Source: Acholeplasmataceae bacterium
GTDB lineage: Bacteria > Bacillota_I > Bacilli_A > Izemoplasmatales > Hujiaoplasmataceae
NCBI GenBank assembly: GCA_012515085.1
Contig: JAAYZB010000143.1
Location: 1 to 48,057 of the forward strand
Direction of reading: 5' to 3'
Length of the DNA stretch: 48,057 nucleotides
How positions within the stretch are numbered: position 1 is the first letter of the stretch; every line of letters begins with the position of its first letter. Below the pieces are notes generated by a model. The model was given only the letters and a program-made list of their open reading frames with translations, was not told the origin of the DNA and did no database searches. Below are positions 7,097 through 15,162 of this stretch, in pieces. The position numbers were made by a program, and so were the translations under genes.

Positions 7097-9420
7097 CAGC
7101 TTTCCGCCACCTTTCGGGTGATCCGCATCGATACAACCGCAAACAGCGCGACGAAGACAAAGATCAACACGGAATAGGTCGCCGCCACGGCATAGCGATT
7201 GGTATTGAAGGCGGTATTGAAGACATAAGTGATGAGAAGATCGGTGGATCCCGGTGCGCCGATTTTATCAGCTGCGGGTCCACCAGCGGTCAAGATGTAC
7301 ACACCAAATTGATTGAATTGCATGATGAACGACATGATCAATGTCGGAATCAAAGCTTTGAATACCAACGGTAAAGTGATGGAAAAGAAAATATAAGCGC
7401 TGCTTGCGCCATCCACTTTGGCAGCATCATAATAGTCTTTGGGGATGGCTTGTAAGAGTCCGCTCGCAATCACCATAAAATAAGGGAAGGAAAACCAAGT
7501 CATCACCAGGATTGTCGACAGTTTGGCTACCACCGGATGTGAGAGCCAAGGAATGTTCGGGATCCCGATCACTCCCAAAATCTGATTGACAAGTCCGTTC
7601 TCCGTTTCGAGCAACCCTTGCCACATAAGGAGCGTGATCACTGTCGGAATCACCCAAGGAAGAATGAAGACGATTCGGTAGATTCTCGCAATCCGCATTC
7701 CCGCTTTTTGAAGCAAAGTCGACAATAATGTTCCCAAGACAAACGACACCGTCACAACCGCGACTGCGAAAGTGATTGTCCAGATGACCATCGATATCAA
7801 TCCGTCCAGTCCGGCGACAAATACGTCCTTGTAATTCGAAAAACCAATCAAGCCATAGTCGCGTAGATTGATACCGCTATAGTCTGTCAATGACAGATAA
7901 AAATTATGAATGATCGGATAAACATAGAAGACCAACAATAATATCAATAGCGGTGTCATCAGGCCCCAAGCGATCAATGTTTCTTTCCATGAGGGCAATC
8001 TTAAGTATCTTGGTTTATTCCTGTTTTTGGCTCTTTTCCAGAGGAAGAAGCCAATCAATAAAACCAACAGTCCTCCAATGATTGCCGGAATGACCCACGA
8101 AGGGAGCTCTATTTGATCGGCGTGATAATTCATCAGCCGGACATCATCGCGGATCTTATCGGCGAGCTCGGCGAGTTTAATTTCTGCGTCGCATTCGCCG
8201 CTTTGATCCCCAAAGAATATCGCCTGGAACACGGTTGTTGTGTAATTGTACCAGATCGGTCCTTCGGGAATATTGGGGAACGGTTCGCACTCGGAACTGA
8301 GCTCGCTCAGTGATGATAAAATAGCGGATGATTGGATATAGTCGCTTTCGATCACGGCCAAGGATGCCGGATTTCTAGTTCCTAACTTTCTCTCGTATTC
8401 GTTCCCTGCTTCGATCAACAATTGTTGGTTTTCATCTTCAAGCATATACTTAAGAAAATCCCAGCTATCCTCTTTATGAAGTGAAAACTGATTCATGACA
8501 AACCCTTGAACAGTGGTCAATGCCCGCGAGATCGTTCCGTCTTTCGAATCCGGTAAGGACGCGATGCCGTAATTGATGCCTTTTTGTTGGAAGGTGGAGG
8601 CATACCATAACCCATAAAGAATCATCCCGACCTGATTATTCGCAAATCGAGAGACAATCTCGCTTTCGCCGTGAATCTTATTGGTCAGTACCAGTCCTTT
8701 ATTTTGGGCATCCTTGATTTGGGCGATATAATCCAACATGCCTTCGTTATCAAGCCCGACATCATACGGATTGTATTCACCGTTGGGATAGGTCCCGTAA
8801 TAATACCCACCGTAAGTTTTGATCAGCGGATAGGTGAACCACATATCCCGGGAATTGAGCAGCGTGCCATGGACGCTGATTTTATCACCGTCCATCACGG
8901 TCTTTGTCTCTGCAAGAGCAAAGAACTCTTCCCACGTTTTTGGCAGTTCGGCTTCTGAAATAATGTCTTTGTTATAGAGGAGTCCCGACGTATCGACCGA
9001 ATAACCAATGCCATAGATTTCGCCGTTCAATCGAAAGGCGGAAAATGCCACATCGACAAATCGACTCCGGAGCTCATCGTCGATTTTATCAGTCAAAGAT
9101 TCTAAATACCCGCTTGCGACCAATCTTCCGATATCCGGCGCTTGCATGAAAACGATGTCTGGTCTTTCAGAGAGTGTCGCGTTGTTGACTAAATCATTGA
9201 CGGCGTTAAAGACATTGATACGGGGAATGACCTCTACTTCCTTCCCGGTCTCGGAAAAATAACGATCCGCAATTGTTTGGAGCGCTGCATTTTCTGCTTC
9301 ATATTGACTAAACCAAATGCGGATGACGTCCGCATCTGCCGCTTGAACTTTGGATGTTGCCACCCAGGAAAGCGAACAAGTCAAGATCAAAGTTATGAGA
9401 AAAAGACAACATTTCTTCAT
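7096..9420 (-). CDS. Fused sugar-binding protein and MalF-type ABC permease
   Basis: A 774-residue protein joining two usually separate subunits. Residues 1-28 are a signal sequence or membrane anchor (MKKCCLFLITLIL, then KVQA before ADAD). Residues 30-430 form an extracellular solute-binding domain of the MalE type (RPDIVFMQAPDIGRL, TWEEFFALA). A transmembrane helix at about 442-461 leads to a MalF permease (478-774) with an EAA loop at YYDAAKVDGASSAYIFFSITLP (664 onward). I start at the ATG at 9420, preceded by GAAAGGA. A longer frame upstream would overlap the preceding gene and is not needed. The binding domain would be outside, tethered to the translocator. It pairs with MalG just downstream. 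The fused reading frame is continuous with no sign of a frameshift. Confidence 0.88.
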   Translation of the reverse strand: MKKCCLFLITLILTCSLSWVATSKVQAADADVIRIWFSQYEAENAALQTIADRYFSETGKEVEVIPRINVFNAVNDLVNNATLSERPDIVFMQAPDIGRLVASGYLESLTDKIDDELRSRFVDVAFSAFRLNGEIYGIGYSVDTSGLLYNKDIISEAELPKTWEEFFALAETKTVMDGDKISVHGTLLNSRDMWFTYPLIKTYGGYYYGTYPNGEYNPYDVGLDNEGMLDYIAQIKDAQNKGLVLTNKIHGESEIVSRFANNQVGMILYGLWYASTFQQKGINYGIASLPDSKDGTISRALTTVQGFVMNQFSLHKEDSWDFLKYMLEDENQQLLIEAGNEYERKLGTRNPASLAVIESDYIQSSAILSSLSELSSECEPFPNIPEGPIWYNYTTTVFQAIFFGDQSGECDAEIKLAELADKIRDDVRLMNYHADQIELPSWVIPAIIGGLLVLLIGFFLWKRAKNRNKPRYLRLPSWKETLIAWGLMTPLLILLLVFYVYPIIHNFYLSLTDYSGINLRDYGLIGFSNYKDVFVAGLDGLISMVIWTITFAVAVVTVSFVLGTLLSTLLQKAGMRIARIYRIVFILPWVIPTVITLLMWQGLLETENGLVNQILGVIGIPNIPWLSHPVVAKLSTILVMTWFSFPYFMVIASGLLQAIPKDYYDAAKVDGASSAYIFFSITLPLVFKALIPTLIMSFIMQFNQFGVYILTAGGPAADKIGAPGSTDLLITYVFNTAFNTNRYAVAATYSVLIFVFVALFAVVSMRITRKVAES

Positions 9421-9458
9421 CCGATTGTTCCTTTCTATTATATTAAACGATTGGTTAT

Positions 9459-10547
9459 CTAGCGATGTGTCGCTTCCAATTGTCGGAAACGTTGAATCAC
9501 CATTTCTCCCTCTTCCACAGACTTGACCGGAAGACATATGGAGAAATTGCCTTTTTTCATGGCTTCATAGTTTTTTTCGATTTCCGCAAACGTGTCGCAG
9601 TCGATTGCCATCACAGCACCTTGAGCGTCATTGACCAATTTGGCCACATGATCGATCGGTCGAGGTTGGTTCGGGTCGGTGGCCAACCAGAGATGGACGA
9701 TGTGATCCATATCGCATATTTCTTTTACCAAATACATCGCCCGGGAATGGCAGTGCATATAGCCGCTCCCAAAATGATTGACGACTCGTTGGGTATGCGG
9801 TCGGCAAAATTCCCGGTACGTATCGCCGCTGATCATGCAGGCTATATCTTCGGACATGTTGATTTGTTTACGGGTATACCAAGTTCCATAGGTTGTGTCT
9901 TTACCATATTTATCGACCAGTCGATAGATATCTTCCGCAAAGCGGATGGTCATAGTCGCACAATAATCGAGTAATTCGTGTAATTTTTCCGGCTCGTCAT
10001 AAAAATCATAATAGATGTCTTCTCCTCGAAGCGCATGGGCGAGATCAAGGGGCGAGAAGAATCCTCGCATATACGGGATTCCTTGTTTTGCACTTTTTTG
10101 GATCAACCGTTCGGTAATCATCATAAAAAGACGATACCATTTGGTCGAGCCATACGGTGGCAGTTTTTTCCAATCATCAATTTCCTTTAGCACGTGTTCG
10201 CCCCAACTCGTATCGGGTTTAAAAATGATGTCTCCCGCTAAAAACGCTGAATAATCGCCAATTCCCAAAATCGGAAAGACGGTGGGAATCATATTGTCAT
10301 CGAGTGTTTTCCGAGCTTGATAGGACTGATCCAACAAGCCAAGAAGATCGGTAGTATATTGCTCGATATCTTTCTCGAAATCGTATTTAGTGAGATCTAT
10401 TTTCTCATAAAAACTGACATCACACGGTGGTAAAACCCGCAAACTGACGTTCCCGGGACGTTTATGATAAGCATCATGGTACAATTGATAGTTTTCCTGA
10501 AAGGTCTTGTCGATATTGATTTTGTATTGATGGATGTCTAATAACAT
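9459..10547 (-). CDS. Uroporphyrinogen decarboxylase family protein, probable substrate:corrinoid methyltransferase
   Basis: A 362-residue UroD-superfamily protein starting MLLDIHQYK at 10547, preceded by AGGTGG and lying 10 bases after the stop of the corrinoid protein gene. This tight pairing is the classic arrangement of an MT1 methyltransferase with its corrinoid partner. The C-terminal metal motif is unusual: GYMHCHSRAMYL gives His-Cys-His rather than the HxCG of MtaA, and the third Cys is not obvious. It is therefore a different subfamily from the two downstream UroD-like genes. Inference: it transfers a methyl group from an O-methyl or N-methyl substrate to the corrinoid. The gene then leads into the sugar transporter after 38 bases. 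Haem biosynthesis is an unlikely role here. Confidence 0.75.
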   Translation of the reverse strand: MLLDIHQYKINIDKTFQENYQLYHDAYHKRPGNVSLRVLPPCDVSFYEKIDLTKYDFEKDIEQYTTDLLGLLDQSYQARKTLDDNMIPTVFPILGIGDYSAFLAGDIIFKPDTSWGEHVLKEIDDWKKLPPYGSTKWYRLFMMITERLIQKSAKQGIPYMRGFFSPLDLAHALRGEDIYYDFYDEPEKLHELLDYCATMTIRFAEDIYRLVDKYGKDTTYGTWYTRKQINMSEDIACMISGDTYREFCRPHTQRVVNHFGSGYMHCHSRAMYLVKEICDMDHIVHLWLATDPNQPRPIDHVAKLVNDAQGAVMAIDCDTFAEIEKNYEAMKKGNFSICLPVKSVEEGEMVIQRFRQLEATHR

Positions 10548-10557
10548 CTTTCGCCAC

Positions 10558-11187
10558 CTACCGACAGTAAGCAAGCGCCAATTCTGAAGCGCTGGCCGCA
10601 TCCGCCGCATACGCGTCGGCACCAATATCGCGGGCAAACTGTTCCGTTACCGGAGCCCCGCCCACCAAGATTTTGACTTGATCTCGAATTCCTGCTTTTT
10701 TTAAGTAATCAATGATCACTTTTTGATTCATCATCGTGGTTGTCAGAAGCGCACTGAGGCAAAGAAGGTCGGGATGGTGTTCTTGAATGGCCTCCGCGAT
10801 CACTTCCGGAGCCACATCCACACCTAAGTCGATGACCTCAATTCCTTGTCCTTCAATCATCATCTTGACCAAATTTTTTCCGATATCATGAAGGTCTCCG
10901 TGCACTGTGCAAATCAAGGCCTTCCCTTTGGCTTTATTGCCGTCTCTGACCAATGCCGGCCGTAAAATTTCTAAGCCAAAATTCATCGCACGGGCAGCCA
11001 CTAACACTTCCGGAACGAAGACTTCGTTATTCCGAAACTTTCCGCCGATGATCGACATGCCTTTGATCAGACCTTCGTTCAGGATATCCGCCGGTTGAAC
11101 GCCTTCATCAAGCGCTTGTTGAACCAGGCTTTTCACTTCTTTTGCTTTGCCTTTTTGTAAAAGCAAAGAAATCTCTTCTAGGAGCAT
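10558..11187 (-). CDS. Corrinoid methyltransferase protein (MtaC/MttC-like)
   Basis: A 209-residue methyl-carrier protein. Residues 1-85 are the four-helix cap (B12-binding 2 domain, GKFRNNEVFVPEVLVAARAMNF). Residues 88-209 are the Rossmann-type B12-binding domain with Asp98-x-His100-x-x-Gly103 in GDLHDIGKNLV, where His100 is the lower cobalt ligand, and the GGAPVTEQFA loop. It shuttles methyl groups between the UroD-like methyltransferases of the operon. It is the first gene after the regulator's terminator and has its own promoter region, with a cre-like site and an inverted repeat upstream. Expression probably depends on the adjacent PocR/AraC regulator. Length is normal for the family. 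Confidence 0.9.
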   Translation of the reverse strand: MLLEEISLLLQKGKAKEVKSLVQQALDEGVQPADILNEGLIKGMSIIGGKFRNNEVFVPEVLVAARAMNFGLEILRPALVRDGNKAKGKALICTVHGDLHDIGKNLVKMMIEGQGIEVIDLGVDVAPEVIAEAIQEHHPDLLCLSALLTTTMMNQKVIIDYLKKAGIRDQVKILVGGAPVTEQFARDIGADAYAADAASASELALAYCR

Positions 11188-11218
11188 CTCTAGTCAATCC
11201 TTTCTATTTTACGAATCC

Positions 11219-11240
11219 ATTATAACTAAAAACGCTTACA
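11219..11240 (-). promoter_or_regulatory. Promoter -10 with cre-like site for the corrinoid/sugar operon
   Basis: On the minus strand a perfect -10 TATAAT lies at 11219-11224, but no good -35 exists at 16-18 bases, as in activator-dependent promoters. Bases 11227-11240 read TGTAAGCGTTTTTA, one mismatch from the CcpA cre consensus TGWNANCGNTNWCA, and sit in the -10/-35 spacer. This suggests catabolite repression plus positive control. Confidence 0.5.
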
Positions 11241-11265
11241 TATAACACCGGATAAATTGTTATAA
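11241..11265. promoter_or_regulatory. Inverted repeat TATAACA-N11-TGTTATA, candidate operator
   Basis: Perfect 7-base inverted arms at 11241-11247 and 11259-11265 flank an 11-base centre, immediately upstream of the weak -35 region of the corrinoid operon. The position fits an activator site for the PocR/AraC regulator encoded next door. That link is inference. Confidence 0.4.
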
Positions 11266-11282
11266 AATAGGACTTATTTGTT

Positions 11283-11312
11283 AAAAAAAACCTCCCTTGA
11301 TTGGAAGGCTTT
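11283..11312 (-). terminator. Rho-independent terminator after the PocR/AraC gene
   Basis: The minus-strand transcript forms an eight-pair stem AGCCTTCC/GGGAGGTT with a loop of about six bases, followed by a run of U. It begins just after the regulator's stop codon and separates the two operons. Confidence 0.85.
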
Positions 11313-11315
11313 CGA

Positions 11316-12614
11316 CTAAAAATAGAGACTCATGTATTTTTTGGGCGTAATTCCATGATATTTTTTAAAGGTCTTAGTGAAATAACTGGCATCCGCGAAT
11401 CCCGATTGCACCGCTATTTCTTGAATCGACATTTTGGTCTCTTTCATCAGTTTGATCGCCGCATCCATTCGAACTTTATTGACATAATCGCTGAAAGTCA
11501 TGTTCATTTCATCACGAAACAAATGGGACAGATAATAATTGCTGACAAACGCGTTTTTAGCAACCATATCCAACGAGAGGTCTTCCCGGTAGTGCTTTTT
11601 AATGTAACTGATCGCATTGATCAGATTTTCATTGCTCTTCTTGGTGAAACGGTTGCTGGAAATCACTTGATTGATTGCTTCCATCGCTTCCGTTGTCAAA
11701 AGACAGACTTCATCATATTGGGTCTCATCCGCCAAAATAATGGTCACTTTCTTTAAGATCTCATTCATTTCCGACAAGGATACCCCCGCATCGACCGCTG
11801 CGCGCATCAAGACAGCTGTTAACTCATAGATATTGGCTTTGATCGACTCGAGGTTGCCGGAAGAGAGAGCAAAGATTTCTCCTAAAATGGAATTTAAGAT
11901 TTGCATTGCATTCGTGGAATTCCCCGTCTGCAAAAAAGCGATCAACTCTTTTTCCAATTCATACGGGTATTTTTTGAATTTGTTGCGACGCTCGATCGTT
12001 TCGAGGCTGGAAGTGGCCACTCGCTTTTCGGCGAGCAGATCTGCGATCCGATCTTGTTGTTTTGTGATCTTTGCGCGCTGCTTTAGGAAGATGCTTTCTT
12101 CCTTACACATATAAGACACCATGACCGCAAGCATGCCCGCTGCACTTCTCATGTTTTCCGGTGTCAATTGTTTGACACACCCCAAAATCTCTTCGGCCTT
12201 TTCCTTTTGAATATCATACTTATTGGCAAAAGCCGCCAAATCATTCTTGGCAATCTCGTCGGCTTCCCATAACAACACCGGTCCGCAGGCCAAAGAGCCT
12301 AAAAATTTCTCTTCAAAGAGAATGGGAACGGAACATTTGACCATGGTTCCACATTGAAAAATGTAAGGTTCTCCGAGTTCAGCGGATTTGAGTCCGGCAT
12401 ATTTCATCTGCATATTGCATCCAGATTGTTTTTCTTTCACTAATTCGCAGATGCTTTTCTCGGGATTCACCCGGTAAGTCAGAATCTCGCTTCCTTCTTG
12501 ATCATGAAGACTGACATCGATTTCTGTTAAGTTGGCAAAATGGCTGAACAAATGTTTCAGATCCGAAAAATCCAACACCTGATCCAATTTATAGTCGCTT
12601 AAAAATACTTTCAA
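11316..12614 (-). CDS. AraC-family transcriptional regulator with PocR sensory domain
   Basis: A 432-residue regulator. Residues about 12-165 match the PocR ligand-binding domain (conserved Cys pattern SICELVKEKQSGC and SVPILFEEKFLGSLACGPVLL). A linker of helices follows, then the C-terminal AraC double helix-turn-helix (MSIQEIAVQSGFADASYFTK, YHGITPKKY). PocR domains are known in regulators of cobalamin-dependent catabolism and bind small diol-like or one-carbon-related ligands. The gene overlaps the stop of the RACE gene as ATGA and lies directly before the corrinoid protein operon, so it most likely activates that operon. Ligand identity is unknown, and the inducer may be the methylated substrate or its product. 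Confidence 0.88.
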   Translation of the reverse strand: MKVFLSDYKLDQVLDFSDLKHLFSHFANLTEIDVSLHDQEGSEILTYRVNPEKSICELVKEKQSGCNMQMKYAGLKSAELGEPYIFQCGTMVKCSVPILFEEKFLGSLACGPVLLWEADEIAKNDLAAFANKYDIQKEKAEEILGCVKQLTPENMRSAAGMLAVMVSYMCKEESIFLKQRAKITKQQDRIADLLAEKRVATSSLETIERRNKFKKYPYELEKELIAFLQTGNSTNAMQILNSILGEIFALSSGNLESIKANIYELTAVLMRAAVDAGVSLSEMNEILKKVTIILADETQYDEVCLLTTEAMEAINQVISSNRFTKKSNENLINAISYIKKHYREDLSLDMVAKNAFVSNYYLSHLFRDEMNMTFSDYVNKVRMDAAIKLMKETKMSIQEIAVQSGFADASYFTKTFKKYHGITPKKYMSLYF

Positions 12615-14101
12615 CCCTGATCACCTCCGGGTGTAAACCACATGTGTTCGACAAAGAGATTCACAAAATCCGCTAAAGAGGCCAAATCGATGATTGTGGA
12701 CTCTTTGGCATACTGCGTGGCAAGTGTCACTTTGTCATTATCAAGCAAACAATCGATCAATCCTTGTCCGGATGCATTTCCAAGCGAGCGGATCTTTCCC
12801 CGAAACGCTTCCGGAAAGATGCCGACTGTCAACAAATTGTCCAGATCCAAGTAAAAACCGAATCCACCGGCCAAGTTGATCGTCTCGATCTGTTCAAGCG
12901 TCACTTTTGCGACTTTCGCGAGAGTCAAGACTCCGGAAATAATGGCGCTTTTGGCAAGTTGGAACTCGCGGATATCCGCTTGGTTGACAAAAACATTCTC
13001 GGTCAAATAAAAACGGTCACCTTGAAAACACTTCCCCAATGGATGGTGGACGGACGGATCAAATCGACCGGTCTCATCAATGAATCCAATCTTGACCAAA
13101 ATTGCGACCAGATCGACTAATCCGCTACCAGAAATCCCCCTGGGAGCACCACCGACTGTTGTTATGAGCAATTCATCATCTATTAGTTCAACTCGGTTGA
13201 TTGCCCCTTCCACGCCTCCCATGCCCATGGTGATTGTGGCACCTTCAAATGCGGGTCCGGTCGCGGTCGACGTTGCAAAAAATCCGGTCGGTGTTTTGAG
13301 CACCATTTCTCCATTTGTCCCTAAGTCCACAAGCAATGAGCAGGTTTCTTTTTCCAACTCTGAAAAAACCATTCCCATGGTGATATCGCCTCCGATAAAT
13401 GCACTGATCGACGGCATCAATGTGATTTCAGAAGCATCTAAATGGAGCGAATTCCCTGAGATTTGTCTCTTCTCAATGAACTCGGGAACATACGGCGCAA
13501 CCCCTAGTGATTTTGGAGAGACTCTGGCGATAATATGAAGCATCGTCGGATTTCCTGCCAGATACAATTTATCAATAACCGAGAGTTTAAACATCTGTTT
13601 AAAGCCTGCGATTGAACGGTTGATATCTTCACAAACCAATTCCGCCAGTTCTTCTAAATGTCCCTCATTGGCCGCTTTGATCCGGGAGATGACATCCGCC
13701 CCAAAAGTGACTTGGCGATTCAAACAAGTGTCGGTAGATAACACTCGGGAGTTTTCCAAATCAACCAGATAGATCGCAAGCGTCGTCGTCCCCAAATCCA
13801 CAGCCACACCCATGCCTTTTTCTCGTACCATCACAGAACGTCTCTCGTTCCAGTTTGCCAAACCCCTCCCTTTTGTTGGGAACACTTCAATCTGCAAATC
13901 GGTTTCAATCTGAGTTTGGCAACATTTCACGAAGTTGCCTTCTGGGAGAAGTTTGACCAAACACTTGTTACAAAGGCCCCTGCCACCGCACGGGCTTTGC
14001 ACAAAAAAACCGTTTTGTTGAAGCAAGCGCAACAAATTATCCCCCGGGTTTGCTTGAAGAATTCGGGTCTGCCCAGCTTCGATCACTTCGACTCGAATCA
14101 T
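12611..14101 (-). CDS. Reductive activator of corrinoid methyltransferases (RACE, DUF4445 ASKHA ATPase)
   Basis: A 496-residue protein that restores inactive cob(II)alamin to cob(I)alamin in corrinoid proteins, using ATP and low-potential electrons. Residues 1-70 form a 2Fe-2S ferredoxin-like domain with Cys38, Cys44, Cys47 and Cys60 or Cys61 (SPCGGRGLCNKC). An ASKHA ATPase follows (GVAVDLGTTTLAIYL, LLVDLGTNGEMVLKT). The start is the ATG at 14101 (MIRVEVIEAG), one base after the DUF2284 stop, with GGTG upstream. The next gene overlaps its stop. The location beside the corrinoid protein and UroD-like methyltransferases fits exactly. It differs from archaeal RamA, which has 4Fe-4S centres. Confidence 0.9.
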   Translation of the reverse strand: MIRVEVIEAGQTRILQANPGDNLLRLLQQNGFFVQSPCGGRGLCNKCLVKLLPEGNFVKCCQTQIETDLQIEVFPTKGRGLANWNERRSVMVREKGMGVAVDLGTTTLAIYLVDLENSRVLSTDTCLNRQVTFGADVISRIKAANEGHLEELAELVCEDINRSIAGFKQMFKLSVIDKLYLAGNPTMLHIIARVSPKSLGVAPYVPEFIEKRQISGNSLHLDASEITLMPSISAFIGGDITMGMVFSELEKETCSLLVDLGTNGEMVLKTPTGFFATSTATGPAFEGATITMGMGGVEGAINRVELIDDELLITTVGGAPRGISGSGLVDLVAILVKIGFIDETGRFDPSVHHPLGKCFQGDRFYLTENVFVNQADIREFQLAKSAIISGVLTLAKVAKVTLEQIETINLAGGFGFYLDLDNLLTVGIFPEAFRGKIRSLGNASGQGLIDCLLDNDKVTLATQYAKESTIIDLASLADFVNLFVEHMWFTPGGDQG

Positions 14102-14102
14102 C

Positions 14103-14636
14103 TCATTCACCAAAAAAGACAATGGCAAAATAAGTCACGGTAGCCGGACCATTATAATATTTGAGTTGATAACGCCTTGCCAGTTCCGCTACATCAATAC
14201 CTAGCGCTTCCATCGATATCAACATTCTTTCGGGGAAACGACAAGGACGATCCGGATAGGTACATTCTTTACAAAGCGAACAGCTTCCGGCTGCTAACAT
14301 GAAAAAAGGAGCGTTGCCCTTTTTCAAATCATCCTGCAGCGTGAGGGTATCGGTCATGATGATTTTTCTTCCAGCATCCATTCCTTCCACATCATAAATG
14401 TCTTCTAACGGAAAGACTTTTTGAAACAAGATCGCTGTCGGAAAATCATTTGCCCGTTTTTTGATTGCCTCAATATCCCCGATTGCGGGTGGACAAGACC
14501 ACGACTTTTGATACCTACCACAATAGTTCATTCGGCATTTCGCCGCAAATTCTTCGCGGTAAATGATATTTTCAGGTTCAATCACCGCGTATGTATATCC
14601 CTGATTTTTTAAAAAATCTTCAATCTTTTTCTGCAT
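14103..14636 (-). CDS. DUF2284 predicted metal-binding protein
   Basis: A 177-residue Cys-rich protein of the DUF2284 / COG5423 type. Visible Cys clusters are CRMNYCGRYQKSWSCPP near residue 35-50 and CSLCKECTYPDRPCRFPE near 118-134, consistent with an iron-sulfur or zinc site. No catalytic role is established. It opens the operon that continues with the RACE activator and the PocR/AraC regulator, has its own promoter upstream and a GAGGGG ribosome binding site. Inference: it may support electron transfer to RACE or corrinoid assembly. Members of the family are frequent next to such methyltransferase systems. Confidence 0.8.
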   Translation of the reverse strand: MQKKIEDFLKNQGYTYAVIEPENIIYREEFAAKCRMNYCGRYQKSWSCPPAIGDIEAIKKRANDFPTAILFQKVFPLEDIYDVEGMDAGRKIIMTDTLTLQDDLKKGNAPFFMLAAGSCSLCKECTYPDRPCRFPERMLISMEALGIDVAELARRYQLKYYNGPATVTYFAIVFFGE

Positions 14637-14660
14637 TTACAGCCCCTCTTTTTCCCCTGT

Positions 14661-14689
14661 ATTCTATCACACGCCCCTCTGAAATGCAA
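14661..14689 (-). promoter_or_regulatory. Probable promoter of the DUF2284-RACE-PocR operon
   Basis: Minus-strand TTGCAT at 14684-14689 and TAGAAT at 14661-14666 are separated by 17 bases, about 25 bases upstream of the start codon. The -10 is good and the -35 only partial. Confidence 0.5.
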
Positions 14690-14754
14690 TGAGATGTCCC
14701 AAACATCACTGGAAGATTCACGACCATAAAAATCGAGAATTATCCCCTTCGCCA

Positions 14755-14783
14755 TTGTCGAGAGACCCCTCCCGTGATATGAT
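14755..14783 (+). promoter_or_regulatory. Probable promoter of the alkyltransferase-like gene
   Basis: TTGTCG at 14755-14760 and TATGAT at 14778-14783 are spaced by 17 bases, upstream of the only plus-strand gene. It is divergent from the DUF2284 promoter. Confidence 0.45.
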
Positions 14784-14833
14784 GAATCCAGAGTTGCTTT
14801 ATGGTATGTTCTCCCCCTTTGGAGGTAAGGAAA

Positions 14834-15145
14834 ATGACTGATTTTACGCGAGAAGTGATTCAAATCATCCAAAAGATTCCTTCCGGAAAAGTGATGACTT
14901 ACGGTCAAATCGCCATATTGGCCGGCAACCCTTGGGGAGCCAGGCAAGTGGTCCGAATTTTGAATTCCATGAGTCGACAATACGATTTGCCTTGGCATCG
15001 CGTCATCAACGCCAAAGGAAAAATCAGTTTGCCCGGCGATGGCGGGAGAGAGCAACGCGAACGCCTGATGGCTGAAGGCGTTTGGGTCGAACAAGGCGAA
15101 ATCGATTTGGATCGCTACTTGTTTCAAGACGAGCCGCTTGATTGA
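14834..15145 (+). CDS. atl: Alkyltransferase-like protein (ATL; MGMT fold without active-site Cys)
   Basis: A 103-residue protein of the MGMT DNA-binding domain family (PF01035). It has VMTYGQIAILAG and the recognition helix region GARQVVRILNS. The active-site motif PCHRV of true O6-alkylguanine transferases reads PWHRV here, with Trp replacing Cys. That is the signature of alkyltransferase-like proteins, which bind O6-alkylguanine and hand it to nucleotide excision repair. I start at the ATG at 14834 because GGAGG precedes it at proper spacing. An in-frame ATG 33 bases upstream lacks a ribosome binding site. It is the only plus-strand gene in the window. Confidence 0.92.
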   Translation: MTDFTREVIQIIQKIPSGKVMTYGQIAILAGNPWGARQVVRILNSMSRQYDLPWHRVINAKGKISLPGDGGREQRERLMAEGVWVEQGEIDLDRYLFQDEPLD

Positions 15146-15162
15146 AACGATTTTTTGTTACA

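Noticed and set aside
7096..9420. Frameshift or missing stop between malE and malF
   Set aside because: The linker region holds a sensible transmembrane helix and polar segment in the same frame, as expected for a designed fusion.
14834..15145. Active O6-methylguanine-DNA methyltransferase
   Set aside because: The acceptor Cys is replaced by Trp, and the protein lacks the N-terminal ribonuclease-like domain.
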